Positions 6,287 through 16,046 are shown, numbered from the stretch's first letter. The stretch is DNA of 23,270 nucleotides from Methanobacterium sp. PtaU1.Bin097 (GCA_002067325.1 MVQY01000043.1:1-23270); one strand, 5' to 3'. The notes: a model not told the origin generated them from the letters alone. Numbers and translations are program-made.

Positions 6287-6724
6287 ATGGCCAGTTTAGA
6301 AACATCAGTATTCGTCAGTGTACTCATCGCTTTGATCCTGATATTCGTGGACTATTTAATATTACCAACGTTATTGGTGACTGTCCTACCTATCGTGGTG
6401 TTTACCGGATTTATAGCCAGCGCCATGGCCGGTTCTGAGGGAAATAATTACCGGGTTGGTGGAATTGCTGGTGGTGTTCTGGCAGTTTTGTTCTTCCTGG
6501 TTAAATTCTTCACCCCGCCCACTTTAACCTTCAACCTTTACGGCCTGGATTTCAATGTTTTCCTCATGTTTGAAGGATTTATCTATCTCATTTTAGGTTT
6601 CGTGATATCACTGGCTATATTCATGTTATTAGGGGCTTTTGGTGGTATGATTGCCCAGGAACTTTTCGGACCTGATGAAAAAGAACGAGATAAACAGGGT
6701 AACTCCAAACCTTTAAGGAATTAA
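6287..6724 (+). CDS. Small integral membrane protein (possibly DUF5518-like)
   Basis: A 145-residue membrane protein with about four hydrophobic helices: residues 8-25, 28-50, 60-77 and 95-124, the last long enough for a hairpin. A charged tail FGPDEKERDKQGNSKPLRN is probably cytoplasmic. Glycine-rich segments (MAGSEGNNYRVGGIAGGVLAV) resemble the two-helix hairpins of the archaeal DUF5518 group, but I am not certain of that family. No transporter or enzyme motif is seen. The ATG at 6287 follows a GGGAGT site at good spacing. It is a single gene with its own promoter. Confidence 0.7.
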   Translation: MASLETSVFVSVLIALILIFVDYLILPTLLVTVLPIVVFTGFIASAMAGSEGNNYRVGGIAGGVLAVLFFLVKFFTPPTLTFNLYGLDFNVFLMFEGFIYLILGFVISLAIFMLLGAFGGMIAQELFGPDEKERDKQGNSKPLRN

Positions 6725-6839
6725 TTTTCTAAACCTTAACTAACCTTCGTTTTTGATAAAGTTTAATTAACAATTGTTATATTTCATTTTATGTAACTAA
6801 TCATATAAGATAAAAGTGAAAATATTTAGAGGCTAAAAA

Positions 6840-7223
6840 ATGTGTCCAGTGGTTAAAATAGACATAATAGAGGGAAAATCAACGGAATATAAAAATGCAG
6901 TTTTAGACGGAGTTCACCAGGCTATAATTAAGACTTTTAACGTCCCTGAAAGTGAACTATTACAGAGGTTGTACGAGCTGCCCTTCAACAATTTCGAGTA
7001 CCCCAAAGACAGAACTGTAAACGCCACCATCATAGAGATCACCATGTTCCCGGGGAAGAGTCTTAAAATTAAGAGGGAACTCTACCAGAGAATCGTAAAT
7101 AATCTAAAGAAAAATCCAGGTATAGATGGTAGTGATGTGATGATCATCCTGCTGGAGCCTCCCCTGGAAAATTGGAGTGTAAGAGGCGGTAAACCAGCCG
7201 GTGAAGTTGACTTTGATTTTTAA
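6840..7223 (+). CDS. Tautomerase-superfamily protein with Met-Cys-Pro start
   Basis: A 127-residue protein of the tautomerase (4-oxalocrotonate tautomerase/MIF) superfamily, longer YusQ-like branch. Recognisable family stretches: KIDIIEGKS, a helix A-V-L-D-G-V-H-Q-A, LYELPFNNFEYP, IIEITMFPGKS, and the C-terminal EPPLENWSVRGGKPAGEVDFDF. Members usually expose an N-terminal proline, after removal of Met, as the catalytic base. Here the sequence reads Met-Cys-Pro-Val, so Pro would be second even after Met removal. No other in-frame start would place Pro first; a GAGG site about 8 bases upstream supports this ATG. Either the protein lacks classical Pro-1 chemistry, the N terminus is trimmed further, or it uses another residue. 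The substrate is unknown. Confidence 0.85.
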   Translation: MCPVVKIDIIEGKSTEYKNAVLDGVHQAIIKTFNVPESELLQRLYELPFNNFEYPKDRTVNATIIEITMFPGKSLKIKRELYQRIVNNLKKNPGIDGSDVMIILLEPPLENWSVRGGKPAGEVDFDF

Positions 7224-7224
7224 T

Positions 7225-7276
7225 AAAAAAAATAGCAGAATCCTGAAGCACATATATGACTCCAGGATCCTTTTAT
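7225..7276. terminator. Bidirectional terminator between convergent genes
   Basis: Stem ATCCTG (7240-7245)/CAGGAT (7263-7268) with a 17-base loop. On the plus strand it is followed by TTTTAT; on the minus strand by an eight-T run (complement of 7225-7232). This suits both the tautomerase gene and the acetate carrier gene, which converge here. Confidence 0.6.
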
Positions 7277-7312
7277 ACGGTCAGTTCTTGGAGGCGGTAG
7301 ACCATATAAATT

Positions 7313-7909
7313 TCAAGTTGGTAAAACATCTCTTCCATGTGTTTCGTTTATAACCTCGGCCAGTCCAACGTATGTAGCGCTTAATCCCGTTAATATTCCT
7401 TCATAACCAGCTATGAGTCCTATCATCTCATTTCCAGTTATATCTGCCAGTGCCAGGAGGAAGAACAGTATGGCCAGGGTGGCGAATATAACCTGTAACC
7501 CCCTGCTTATTTTAAGCGTTCCAACGAACATCACCGCAGTGAAAACACCCCACATGAAGAGGTAGGCTGTAAGTGAAGCTGCATCTGGAGCTTCGGCCAG
7601 TCCCATCTTAGGCAGTAACAGTAGAATGGCGAATGAGTACCAGAACAATCCATATGACCCGAAGGCCACTGTGGCGAATGTGTTCCCATTCTTGTATTCC
7701 ATTGCACCTGCTAATATCTGGGCAGTTCCCCCGTAGGCGAGTCCCATAGCCAGTATCATACTGTTCATTGGATAAAATCCGGCATTGTGGAAGTTCAAAA
7801 GAACTGTGGTGAGTCCAAATGCTATCAGTCCCAGAGGAGCAGGATTAGCCGCTATATGTTTTGATAGCTTACGTCCATCTATGGTTATGGTGGCGTATTC
7901 TTCTTCCAT
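7313..7909 (-). CDS. satP: Acetate/succinate carrier of the GPR1/FUN34/YaaH (SatP) family
   Basis: A 198-residue membrane protein with six hydrophobic helices. The family signature NPAPLGL is at residues 22-28, just before helix 1, and AYGGTAQILAG follows helix 2, as in YaaH/SatP and yeast Ato proteins. The family moves acetate and succinate, probably with protons, across the cytoplasmic membrane. It lies 113 bases downstream of acetyl-CoA synthetase on the same strand with its own strong AGGAGG site. The natural reading is an acetate uptake and activation pair. No clear TATA box is seen in the gap, so co-transcription from the acs promoter is likely. Specificity for acetate is inferred from context. 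Confidence 0.9.
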   Translation of the reverse strand: MEEEYATITIDGRKLSKHIAANPAPLGLIAFGLTTVLLNFHNAGFYPMNSMILAMGLAYGGTAQILAGAMEYKNGNTFATVAFGSYGLFWYSFAILLLLPKMGLAEAPDAASLTAYLFMWGVFTAVMFVGTLKISRGLQVIFATLAILFFLLALADITGNEMIGLIAGYEGILTGLSATYVGLAEVINETHGRDVLPT

Positions 7910-8022
7910 TTTTTTTATTCCTCCTAATTTTTCAGTGCATTATCTAACCTGATCCAAATTTTACTTCCTAAATTCTCTATTTTCCTAATATTTCTTCTTT
8001 ATTCGCTTTTTCAACTCTATTT

Positions 8023-9924
8023 TTACTCTTCAAGAGTGGAGGTGTCCCCTAAATCCTCACCAGCTTCTCTGGCTCTTAACACCCTCCTCATGATCTTTCC
8101 GCTTCTGGTTTTGGGCAGTTTTTCCACCTGTTCTATTTCACCCAGGACTGCCACTGGTCCCAGTTCGTATCTTACATGTTTCTTTAAGTCTTCGATAAGT
8201 CCAGTTCGAAGTTTCTGTTCTTTTTTGAGTATTAAGAAGGCTTTTATAACCTGTCCTTTGATTGGATCATCTTTACCAATGACCGCTGCCTCCACTACTA
8301 AGGGGTGGCTTACGAAGGCTGATTCCACCTCTGCGGTTCCTATCCTGTGGCCTGCTATCTTGAGGACGTCGTCGGATCTTCCCTGTATCCAGAAGTATCC
8401 GTCTTCATCTTTTCTGGCCATATCCCCTGCTTTGTAGTATCCGGGGATGTCTTTCCAGTAGGTTTCGATGTATCTTTCATCGTCTTCATAGAGGGTTCTG
8501 AACATGGCGGGCCATGGTTTTTTAATGACCAGGAATCCTCCTTTTCCTAATGGTACCGGGTTTCCCTGATCATCAACCACATCGGCCTCTATTCCCGGGA
8601 ATGCCTTTGTTGCTGAGCCTGGTTTGAGTGGTGAGCAGGGCAGTGGTGTTATTAGGTGCATTCCAGTTTCGGTCTGCCACCAGGTGTCCATGATGGGTAT
8701 CTTTTCATTTCCAATGTATTTGTAGTACCACATCCAGGCTTCTGGGTTTATGGGTTCTCCCACTGTTGCCAGAATTTTTAGGGACTCCAGGTTGTAACGT
8801 TTTGGATATTTGGTTCCAAATCTCATGAGGTGTCTGATGGCTGTTGGTGCAGTGTAGAATTTGGTTACCCCATATTTTTCCACTAAATGCCAGAAGGCAC
8901 CAGGGTCCGGGTAATCGGGAGCGCCTTCATAGACCAGGGTGGTGGTTCCCAGGAGGAGTGGTGCGTAAATCACGTAGCTGTGTCCAGTGATCCACCCTAT
9001 GTCTCCAGTACACCAGTACAGATCACCATTGTGAATATCGAATACATTTTGCATGGTGGTGGCAGCACCCACCATATATCCGGCTGTGGTATGTAAGACA
9101 CCCTTTGGTTTTCCTGTACTTCCCGAGGTGTACAGTATGAAAAGTGGATCTTCTGCATCCATCTCTTCCGCTTCACATTCGGCTGGCTCCCCTTCAATGA
9201 GCCGGTCATAGAATATCTCTTTACCACTTAATTCTGAGATGTCTATGGGGCTTCCGGTGTGTTTGACCACCACTACAGTTTCTACTGTTTTACACTGTAG
9301 CATTGCTTCATCTGTGATTTTCTTTAAGTCTATGACCTTTCCTCTTCTGAATGTCCCATCGGCTGTTATTAGAATTTTAGCTTTAGCATCGTTCATTCTT
9401 TCCACGACTGCGCCTACGCTTAGTCCGGAGTAAACCACACTGTGTATTGCTCCGATTTTGTTACAGGCCAGCATGGAAATTAGAAGTTCCGGGCACATGG
9501 GCAGGTACATGGAGACTCTGTCTCCCTTTACTACTCCCATGTTCCTAAGGGCATTGGCGAATTTATTCACTTCCCGGGATAATTCATAGTAGGTGAGTTT
9601 CCTCTCATCACCCCTCTCATTTGCATAGAGAATAGCCACCTGGTTTCTTTTATCTGTTTCTACCCAGCGGTCTACTGCGTTGTGTGCCAGGTTGATTTTT
9701 CCTCCTACGAACCATTTGTAGAACGGTTTGTTGCTCTCGTCTAATACCTGGTCCCATTTTTTAAACCATTCGAACTGTTCGGCTTTTTCGGCCCAATATT
9801 TTTCTATATCCTTTCCTTTTCGAATTTCTTCTTCCCAATTTTTAATAAGGGCTCTCTGGATCACATCTTCATCAGGATAAAAAATCCTCTCTTCCTGAAG
9901 AAGAACATCTGTATCGCGTTCCAT
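8023..9924 (-). CDS. acsA: Acetyl-CoA synthetase (AMP-forming)
   Basis: A 633-residue enzyme making acetyl-CoA from acetate, ATP and CoA via acetyl-AMP (EC 6.2.1.1); cytosolic. Order: N-terminal ACS cap (FYKWFVGGKINLAHNAVDRW), P-loop-like YTSGSTGKPKG (265-275), the acetyl-pocket segment DTWWQTETG with Trp415/416 that limits the pocket to short acyl groups, the hinge region GDMARKDEDGYFWIQGRSDD, and the conserved PKTRSGKIMRR with Lys610, the lysine of reversible acetylation in bacterial Acs. The length is normal and all core motifs are intact. Start ATG with GGGAGA just upstream. The neighbouring satP-type carrier suggests assimilation of external acetate, as in autotrophic methanogens that cannot live on acetate alone. 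Confidence 0.96.
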   Translation of the reverse strand: MERDTDVLLQEERIFYPDEDVIQRALIKNWEEEIRKGKDIEKYWAEKAEQFEWFKKWDQVLDESNKPFYKWFVGGKINLAHNAVDRWVETDKRNQVAILYANERGDERKLTYYELSREVNKFANALRNMGVVKGDRVSMYLPMCPELLISMLACNKIGAIHSVVYSGLSVGAVVERMNDAKAKILITADGTFRRGKVIDLKKITDEAMLQCKTVETVVVVKHTGSPIDISELSGKEIFYDRLIEGEPAECEAEEMDAEDPLFILYTSGSTGKPKGVLHTTAGYMVGAATTMQNVFDIHNGDLYWCTGDIGWITGHSYVIYAPLLLGTTTLVYEGAPDYPDPGAFWHLVEKYGVTKFYTAPTAIRHLMRFGTKYPKRYNLESLKILATVGEPINPEAWMWYYKYIGNEKIPIMDTWWQTETGMHLITPLPCSPLKPGSATKAFPGIEADVVDDQGNPVPLGKGGFLVIKKPWPAMFRTLYEDDERYIETYWKDIPGYYKAGDMARKDEDGYFWIQGRSDDVLKIAGHRIGTAEVESAFVSHPLVVEAAVIGKDDPIKGQVIKAFLILKKEQKLRTGLIEDLKKHVRYELGPVAVLGEIEQVEKLPKTRSGKIMRRVLRAREAGEDLGDTSTLEE

Positions 9925-9980
9925 TTTTCTCCCGCCTTTTTGCTCTTTCTAAAATATGATTAGTTCTAAGTTCCTCCTAA

Positions 9981-10030
9981 TATATAAAGTTAACTATTAA
10001 TCATTATAAATCCTGATTAATCATGATAAT
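9981..10030 (-). promoter_or_regulatory. acsA promoter with upstream ATTAATCAT direct repeats
   Basis: On the minus strand a TATA box CTTTATATA (complement of 9981-9989) lies about 60 bases before the acsA start codon. Immediately upstream are two copies of ATTAATCATnATAA (plus-strand 9996-10010 and 10016-10030), exactly 20 bases apart. The second contains the perfect palindrome TGATTAATCA (10014-10023). Placement upstream of TATA/BRE suits an activator or repressor site controlling acetate assimilation; the binding protein is unknown. Confidence 0.5.
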
Positions 10031-10154
10031 ATAGTTTGGCTGGATAAGAACAATTTTAGGGTTCTGATTATCAAAAAAAATTTATTTTAAAAGTAACAAG
10101 GATTATGTTAAAATAACAAGAAATTATATTCAAAAATAAAAAATAACTACTAAA

Positions 10155-10189
10155 CCTTTCAAAAAAAATAAAAAAAGGAGATAGAAAGG
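10155..10189 (-). terminator. T-rich terminator region after the thermosome gene
   Basis: On the minus strand, after the thermosome stop, a stem CCTTTC/GAAAGG (10155-10160 with 10184-10189) encloses long T runs. The rest of the gap up to the acsA promoter (about 10031-10150) is AT-rich and shows nothing recognisable. Confidence 0.45.
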
Positions 10190-10205
10190 GAGTTTTAACC
10201 TTATT

Positions 10206-11849
<1,644 letters not shown>

Positions 11850-11878
11850 ATTTATCACCTCTAATTTTTCACTATTCG

Positions 11879-11921
11879 TAATTTATCAATGGGTTAGAGG
11901 TTATATAAATAATTTATCAAT
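11879..11921 (-). promoter_or_regulatory. Thermosome promoter: TATA box flanked by perfect 12-base direct repeats
   Basis: TAATTTATCAAT (plus-strand writing) occurs exactly at 11879-11890 and again at 11910-11921, 31 bases apart, about three helical turns. Between them, plus-strand TTATATAAAT (11901-11910) reads as ATTTATATAA, the TATA box, on the minus strand. One repeat covers the BRE position, the other the expected transcription start. A protein bound at both would block transcription factor B and polymerase, which fits a heat-shock repressor. The regulator is not identified. Confidence 0.6.
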
Positions 11922-11932
11922 AGAATGATCCA

Positions 11933-11970
11933 TAAAAAAAAGATGAAAATAGCTTTAAAGCAGCTAATTA
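11933..11970 (-). terminator. Terminator after the deformylase-like gene
   Basis: On the minus strand a short hairpin around AGCTGCTTTAAAGCT is followed by ATTTTCATC and a run of eight or more T (complement of about 11933-11941). This separates the cDPG synthetase/deformylase-like operon from the thermosome promoter. Confidence 0.5.
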
Positions 11971-12516
11971 TTATGAGTCATTAATTTCATAGCTAAAATC
12001 CCATAAACACTTGCGTTCTTCGCCTTCTGATTCATTTAAGTGGTCCATCTCATGGGAAACTCCGTACGCAGTTGATCCTTCCAGAGTTAAAGGGCCTTGG
12101 ATATGTTTAACTCGTATCTTCAACGAACTGGGATCAAGTACGGCTTTTATGATGTCTTCTCCATCGATCACTACTTTGTAAGGCCTTTTAACGATCTCTC
12201 TCTCCTGTTTTTCGCTGCATTTTTCCAGGCGCAGCACCCGTCCCTCTTCCTTTAGGACCACGGGGTTTGAAAATAGGTAGATGGTCTCCAGGGTGTGTCC
12301 CAGTTTCTCCTCTGGATCATACCTGGTCACCTTATCCTTTATAGCCATCAGCCTTACAGAGTCTTTTTTGGTTTTGTAACTCCAGTTTCCACCGAATTTA
12401 AGGGAGAATAAGAGAGGTAGGAAGACTTCGTGTTTTATACCTAGTTTCTTGATTATCTCCTGTTCCTGGAGGTTGAATTTCAGCTTCTTCTTAAGTTCTT
12501 CCTCTAAAAAGTCCAA
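11971..12516 (-). CDS. Divergent peptide-deformylase-like metalloprotein
   Basis: A 181-residue protein. The C-terminal half carries what looks like peptide deformylase motif III, HEMDHLN (His155, Glu156, His159; deformylase HEIDHLNG), and an upstream LEKCS (Cys100) in place of EGCLS, so the three metal ligands Cys-His-His and the catalytic Glu are all present. Between them, KRPYKVVIDGEDI - AVLDPSSLKIRV resembles the deformylase beta sheet, and NPVVLKEEGRVL the NP-strand. The motif I glycine/Gln loop (GxGxAAxQ) is not recognisable. Archaea start translation with unformylated Met, so the classical role is not expected. The gene follows cDPG synthetase by 33 bases, probably in one operon. Family assignment is moderate; function unknown. 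Confidence 0.65.
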   Translation of the reverse strand: MDFLEEELKKKLKFNLQEQEIIKKLGIKHEVFLPLLFSLKFGGNWSYKTKKDSVRLMAIKDKVTRYDPEEKLGHTLETIYLFSNPVVLKEEGRVLRLEKCSEKQEREIVKRPYKVVIDGEDIIKAVLDPSSLKIRVKHIQGPLTLEGSTAYGVSHEMDHLNESEGEERKCLWDFSYEINDS

Positions 12517-12549
12517 TAAACCACCCTGTGTATTAATTAAAAAAAGGAA

Positions 12550-13938
12550 TTAGTATTTCATTTTGTTTTTAAAAGAATCTATAGCATCATCTACCACGTC
12601 TAGTATCGCCTGGGAGAGTACTTCATCGGTTCCATCCACCACGATGGGTATGTTGTCGCAGTACACCACCTCGAGGCCTGCTTCCAGGGCGTCCTTGGTG
12701 GCCACATCCACTGCAGCTGCCTTGAGTTCGGTGAGCATCATATCTGCCTCATCGATGTGTTTCTCTATATCCTTCTGCAGTAAGGGCCGGTTGGATAGAT
12801 GTGAAGTAGTCCCCACGACTTTACATCCGTAGTTGTCCTCGAGATACTCTACTAAAACACTTTGTATAGATTCCGGGGCTGTGGTTGCAAATAACACGTT
12901 TTTACCCTTCACATCATCTAAAGGTTTGGGTCTAAACACGGTGCTGATGACCGTTGCCTCTGGATTTATTTTCCGTATGAATTTCTCCAGGCCCTCCACC
13001 TTCTCGGGTGTTGCCATGGGCATCTCGCACATGGTTAAAACCACCAGGTCTGCCAGTTCCACCCGAAAGGGTCCGAAGAACCTTTCTATATTGATCAAAG
13101 GTTGGTTGGCCCCTACCAGTACTATATGTTTATCCGTCCTTACCGGTGGTATGGCTGCCCCGCTCCCTTCGAGTATCACGAAGTCTGCGTCGACTTCGTT
13201 GGCCAGTTTAGCTCCCTTAACCATGTTAGTGATAAAAACTTCACCCACCATCCCACCGCCGCATCTCCTGCAGCCTATGGTTAATATCCTGCTCATCAGG
13301 GCGTCTTCCCAGTGGTCTGATGCCGCATGGATCCCCTTATCAGACTGTTCCATGAGGAACTGGGGTGTTATCTCTATCTCGTCCCCTCTGACTATCTCCG
13401 GTTCTTCTGGTCCGCCCCTTCCCATGGCCACCACACATGGGTTGTAGTTATGTTGATGTATAACCCGGGCGGCATAGGCTGAGACAGCGGTTTTACCGAT
13501 CCTCTTACCAGTACCCAGTATCTTCAGGGAAGGTTTCTCCAGGATGTCATGCTCGCCCAGGGGGAAGAATTTAAAATCAGGCCCTTCATAGGGTACTCCC
13601 CGGGAGAGGACTATATTTGCTATTTTAAACCTTTTAGAATAATCGACGATGGGCTCGTCGCTCAGGTCCATCACCACATCGGCGTCATATTCAGCTATCT
13701 TCTCATCTATGAGATCGTAAGGGATTTTATGGTGATCCGGTCCAAAATGAACTTTTCTTTCCAGTTTCTCTGTAATATCCTCTTCAGATACTTCTCGTAA
13801 CTTTTCAGTGCCGCCAATAAATATTACAGCCACGATCTCATTGTACTCAATACTATCTAAAGTATCTAATGCTGATTTTGTAACCGGTATGTAGTGTTCT
13901 CCATCCACCAGGCAGATCATCCTTCTCAAGCCATCCAC
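12550..13938 (-). CDS. cpgS: Cyclic 2,3-diphosphoglycerate synthetase
   Basis: A 462-residue cytosolic enzyme that closes 2,3-diphosphoglycerate to cyclic 2,3-diphosphoglycerate with ATP (EC 6.5.1.9). The N-terminal MICLVDGEHYIPV, the P-loop-like ILGTGKRIGKTA (about residues 140-151), GRGGPEEPE, GCRRCGGGMVGE and EGSGAAIPPVR are as I recall for this family, and length matches the roughly 460 residues of the Methanothermus enzyme. The frame is open to 13971, but the GTG at 13938 follows GGGGGT by 6 bases; the extra upstream residues would only translate the ribosome-binding site. cDPG is a phosphate and energy store and protein stabiliser in Methanobacteriales. The TATA-like TTTTAATTATAAAA near 13996-14011 (minus) is the likely promoter. 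Confidence 0.95.
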   Translation of the reverse strand: MDGLRRMICLVDGEHYIPVTKSALDTLDSIEYNEIVAVIFIGGTEKLREVSEEDITEKLERKVHFGPDHHKIPYDLIDEKIAEYDADVVMDLSDEPIVDYSKRFKIANIVLSRGVPYEGPDFKFFPLGEHDILEKPSLKILGTGKRIGKTAVSAYAARVIHQHNYNPCVVAMGRGGPEEPEIVRGDEIEITPQFLMEQSDKGIHAASDHWEDALMSRILTIGCRRCGGGMVGEVFITNMVKGAKLANEVDADFVILEGSGAAIPPVRTDKHIVLVGANQPLINIERFFGPFRVELADLVVLTMCEMPMATPEKVEGLEKFIRKINPEATVISTVFRPKPLDDVKGKNVLFATTAPESIQSVLVEYLEDNYGCKVVGTTSHLSNRPLLQKDIEKHIDEADMMLTELKAAAVDVATKDALEAGLEVVYCDNIPIVVDGTDEVLSQAILDVVDDAIDSFKNKMKY

Positions 13939-14109
13939 AAATAAACCCCCAGAAAAAGTTGCTATAATCAAAATAGAACGTTTTAGATTAAAAACGGTTT
14001 TATAATTAAAAATACGATAAATTATTAAGGTATTATTTCATCAAGATTTAAACTAGAAATTAAGAATATAACTGTCATCATTTACAGATTTGAATACGCG
14101 TCCGAATAC

Positions 14110-14454
14110 TTATCTCATGCTCATTATTTTTGCATTTTGAGTTTTTTCATACTTCATCGTGTCGTTATCCTGTACCTTGATTAGTTCCCTTTTTGATCTT
14201 TTCACCAACTCGTTGAGCCCGTTAGAAATGTTAGAAGACATTCCTCCATTGTTGTTTGCGAGGACTTCGGATATAGTATTGGACAAGACAAAAATAGCAT
14301 ATTTATGTTCGGCTTTGGTACGGTGAATGTGGTGGGGGCTTATGTTAAGGCCAAGATAATCTTTACATTCCTCCTTTAACTCGTATTCTTCATCCATATT
14401 TTTTAACACGTATACCAAAAATTGATGTAGCTGAATGAGTTCATCTTTGTACAT
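14110..14454 (-). CDS. UPF0058 family protein
   Basis: A 114-residue helical protein. The N terminus MYKDELIQLHQFLVYVLKNM and the following L-G-L-N-I-S-P-H-H-I-H-R-T-K-A-E-H-K-Y-A-I-F-V-L pattern are characteristic of UPF0058, a small archaeal family of unknown function. The histidine-rich PHHIHRTKAEH is conserved in the family as I recall it and may bind a metal. The tail after residue 80 is basic and probably disordered. The frame could start at a GTG four codons earlier, but that GTG overlaps the AGGTG ribosome-binding site; the ATG at 14454 gives the family start. Single gene, divergent from hisD. Confidence 0.85.
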   Translation of the reverse strand: MYKDELIQLHQFLVYVLKNMDEEYELKEECKDYLGLNISPHHIHRTKAEHKYAIFVLSNTISEVLANNNGGMSSNISNGLNELVKRSKRELIKVQDNDTMKYEKTQNAKIMSMR

Positions 14455-14466
14455 ATTATCTGACAC

Positions 14467-14736
14467 CTTTACTAATTCAAGTTCTAGTGGGCATGTTACT
14501 TATATTGTAGGTGGTGGTTCATTACAGATAAAATAATTTAAATACGGATTTTGTTATAAATCAAGTATTTGTTATTAACAAACGTTTCACATGCCAAAGT
14601 ATAGTATCGATGATCTGCTAAATAAAGGTTTTGACCGATACCAATAAAATTCACCAAAACCTAATAAGTTATTAAATCATAAAATTAATAAGAACATTAA
14701 ATATTTTACCGTAAAACTCTGATAAACTGTGATAGG
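14467..14736. other. 270-base gap upstream of hisD
   Basis: AT-rich. Besides the divergent promoters of UPF0058 and hisD it contains an 18-codon frame at 14591-14647 (MPKYSIDDLLNKGFDRYQ, then TAA) that reads like the start of a protein but stops at once. No tRNA, riboswitch or strong hairpin was seen. Confidence 0.3.
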
Positions 14737-16026
14737 ATGAAAATCTCTAAATTAAAACAAATGAAAAAGGAAAACAGAGATAAACTTCTGGGAAGGTCCC
14801 AAATTGGGGCCGAAGTAGTTTTAGATACTGTAAGTAAGATTATTGGTGATGTACGTCACGATAAAGACCAAGCACTGATAAGTTTTTGTGAAAAATTTGA
14901 CGGGGTTAAACTGGAAAATCTTCAAGTTCCACAGGTCGTATTAGAAAGAAGTACCAGCCAGGTGGATAAAACCCTGTTAGAAGCACTCAACCAGGCAGCA
15001 GAAAATATCCAAAAATTTCACCAGGCACAGCTACCACCAGAATGGATATGCAACGTAACTGAAGGAGTCTCCGCCGGCCAGATAATACGACCAGTGGAAA
15101 CCGTTGGCTGCTACATACCCGGAGGCAGAGCAGTATACCTATCCACTATACTCATGACCATCATACCCGCCAGGATAGCCGGAGTCAGCCGGATCATCTG
15201 CTGCACCCCGCCGGATGAAAATGGACAGGTTAAAAAGGAAACACTCGCCGCAGCCAGACTGGCCGGTGCAGACGAAGTATACGCCGTGGGAGGAGCGCAG
15301 GCAGTAGCCGCCATGGCCTACGGAACAGAAACCATACCCCAAGTAGACAAAATAGTAGGCCCCGGGAACATATACGTCACCACAGCCAAAAAACTGGTCT
15401 ACGGAGACGTGGACATAGACTTCCCAGCCGGACCATCAGAAGTGCTGATCATAGCAGACGCAACTGCCAACCCGGAGTACATGGCGATAGACCTCATGGC
15501 CCAGGCAGAGCATGACCCAGACGCAGCATGCGTACTGGTAACCACCTCCCAAGAACTGGCAGAATCTGTAAACAACATCATAAAAGACGAGGTAGAATCC
15601 TCATCCCGGAAGGAAATCATCGAAGAATCCCTGGAGAAATTCGGGCAGATCATACTGGTAGAGAATCTGATGGAAGCAGTTGAATTCTCCAACCAGTACG
15701 CCCCAGAGCACCTCATCATCATGACCCGCGAACCAGAACAGATACTGGAAAACATCACCAGTGCCGGTTCCATATTCCTGGGAGAGCTAACTCCAGTAGC
15801 AGCTGGGGATTACGGCTCAGGAACCAATCACGTCCTCCCCACATCGGGGTGCGCCCGTTTCTACGGGGGCCTATCAACTGAATCGTTCCTTAAAAAGCCA
15901 ACGGTACAGCGCCTCACAGAAGAAGGGCTGAAAAACCTGGAGAAAATGGTAATCACCCTGGCCGAGTACGAGGGGCTCTACTCCCATGCAGAATCATTCC
16001 GTAAAAGGTTGAAGGATATTAAATAA
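14737..16026 (+). CDS. hisD: Histidinol dehydrogenase
   Basis: A 429-residue zinc enzyme that oxidises L-histidinol to L-histidine in two NAD-dependent steps (EC 1.1.1.23), the end of histidine synthesis; cytosolic. Visible: CYIPGGRAVYLST and VGGAQAVAAMAYGT in the N-terminal Rossmann-like domain, VDKIVGPGNIYVTTAKK, the zinc ligands Gln256 and His259 in MAQAEHD, Asp358 in AAGDYGSG, His417 in GLYSHAESF, and the catalytic pair Glu324-His325 in YAPEHL. Everything expected is present and the length is normal. The start ATG 14737 is just after GTGATAGG. Alone here, not in a his operon, as is common in archaea. The codon choice leans strongly to A-ending codons. Confidence 0.97.
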   Translation: MKISKLKQMKKENRDKLLGRSQIGAEVVLDTVSKIIGDVRHDKDQALISFCEKFDGVKLENLQVPQVVLERSTSQVDKTLLEALNQAAENIQKFHQAQLPPEWICNVTEGVSAGQIIRPVETVGCYIPGGRAVYLSTILMTIIPARIAGVSRIICCTPPDENGQVKKETLAAARLAGADEVYAVGGAQAVAAMAYGTETIPQVDKIVGPGNIYVTTAKKLVYGDVDIDFPAGPSEVLIIADATANPEYMAIDLMAQAEHDPDAACVLVTTSQELAESVNNIIKDEVESSSRKEIIEESLEKFGQIILVENLMEAVEFSNQYAPEHLIIMTREPEQILENITSAGSIFLGELTPVAAGDYGSGTNHVLPTSGCARFYGGLSTESFLKKPTVQRLTEEGLKNLEKMVITLAEYEGLYSHAESFRKRLKDIK

Positions 16027-16046
16027 ATAAATGTCATAAAAATATT

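Noticed and set aside
8036..8437. 133-codon plus-strand frame opposite acsA
   Set aside because: Antisense of the conserved Acs C-terminal domain; no family resemblance.
12833..13447. 204-codon plus-strand frame opposite cpgS
   Set aside because: Ser/Thr-rich shadow of a well-recognised gene with no start signals.
12550..13938. cDPG synthetase as proof of a thermophile
   Set aside because: The gene is also expected in mesophilic Methanobacteriales; the AT-rich gaps and overall composition do not settle growth temperature.
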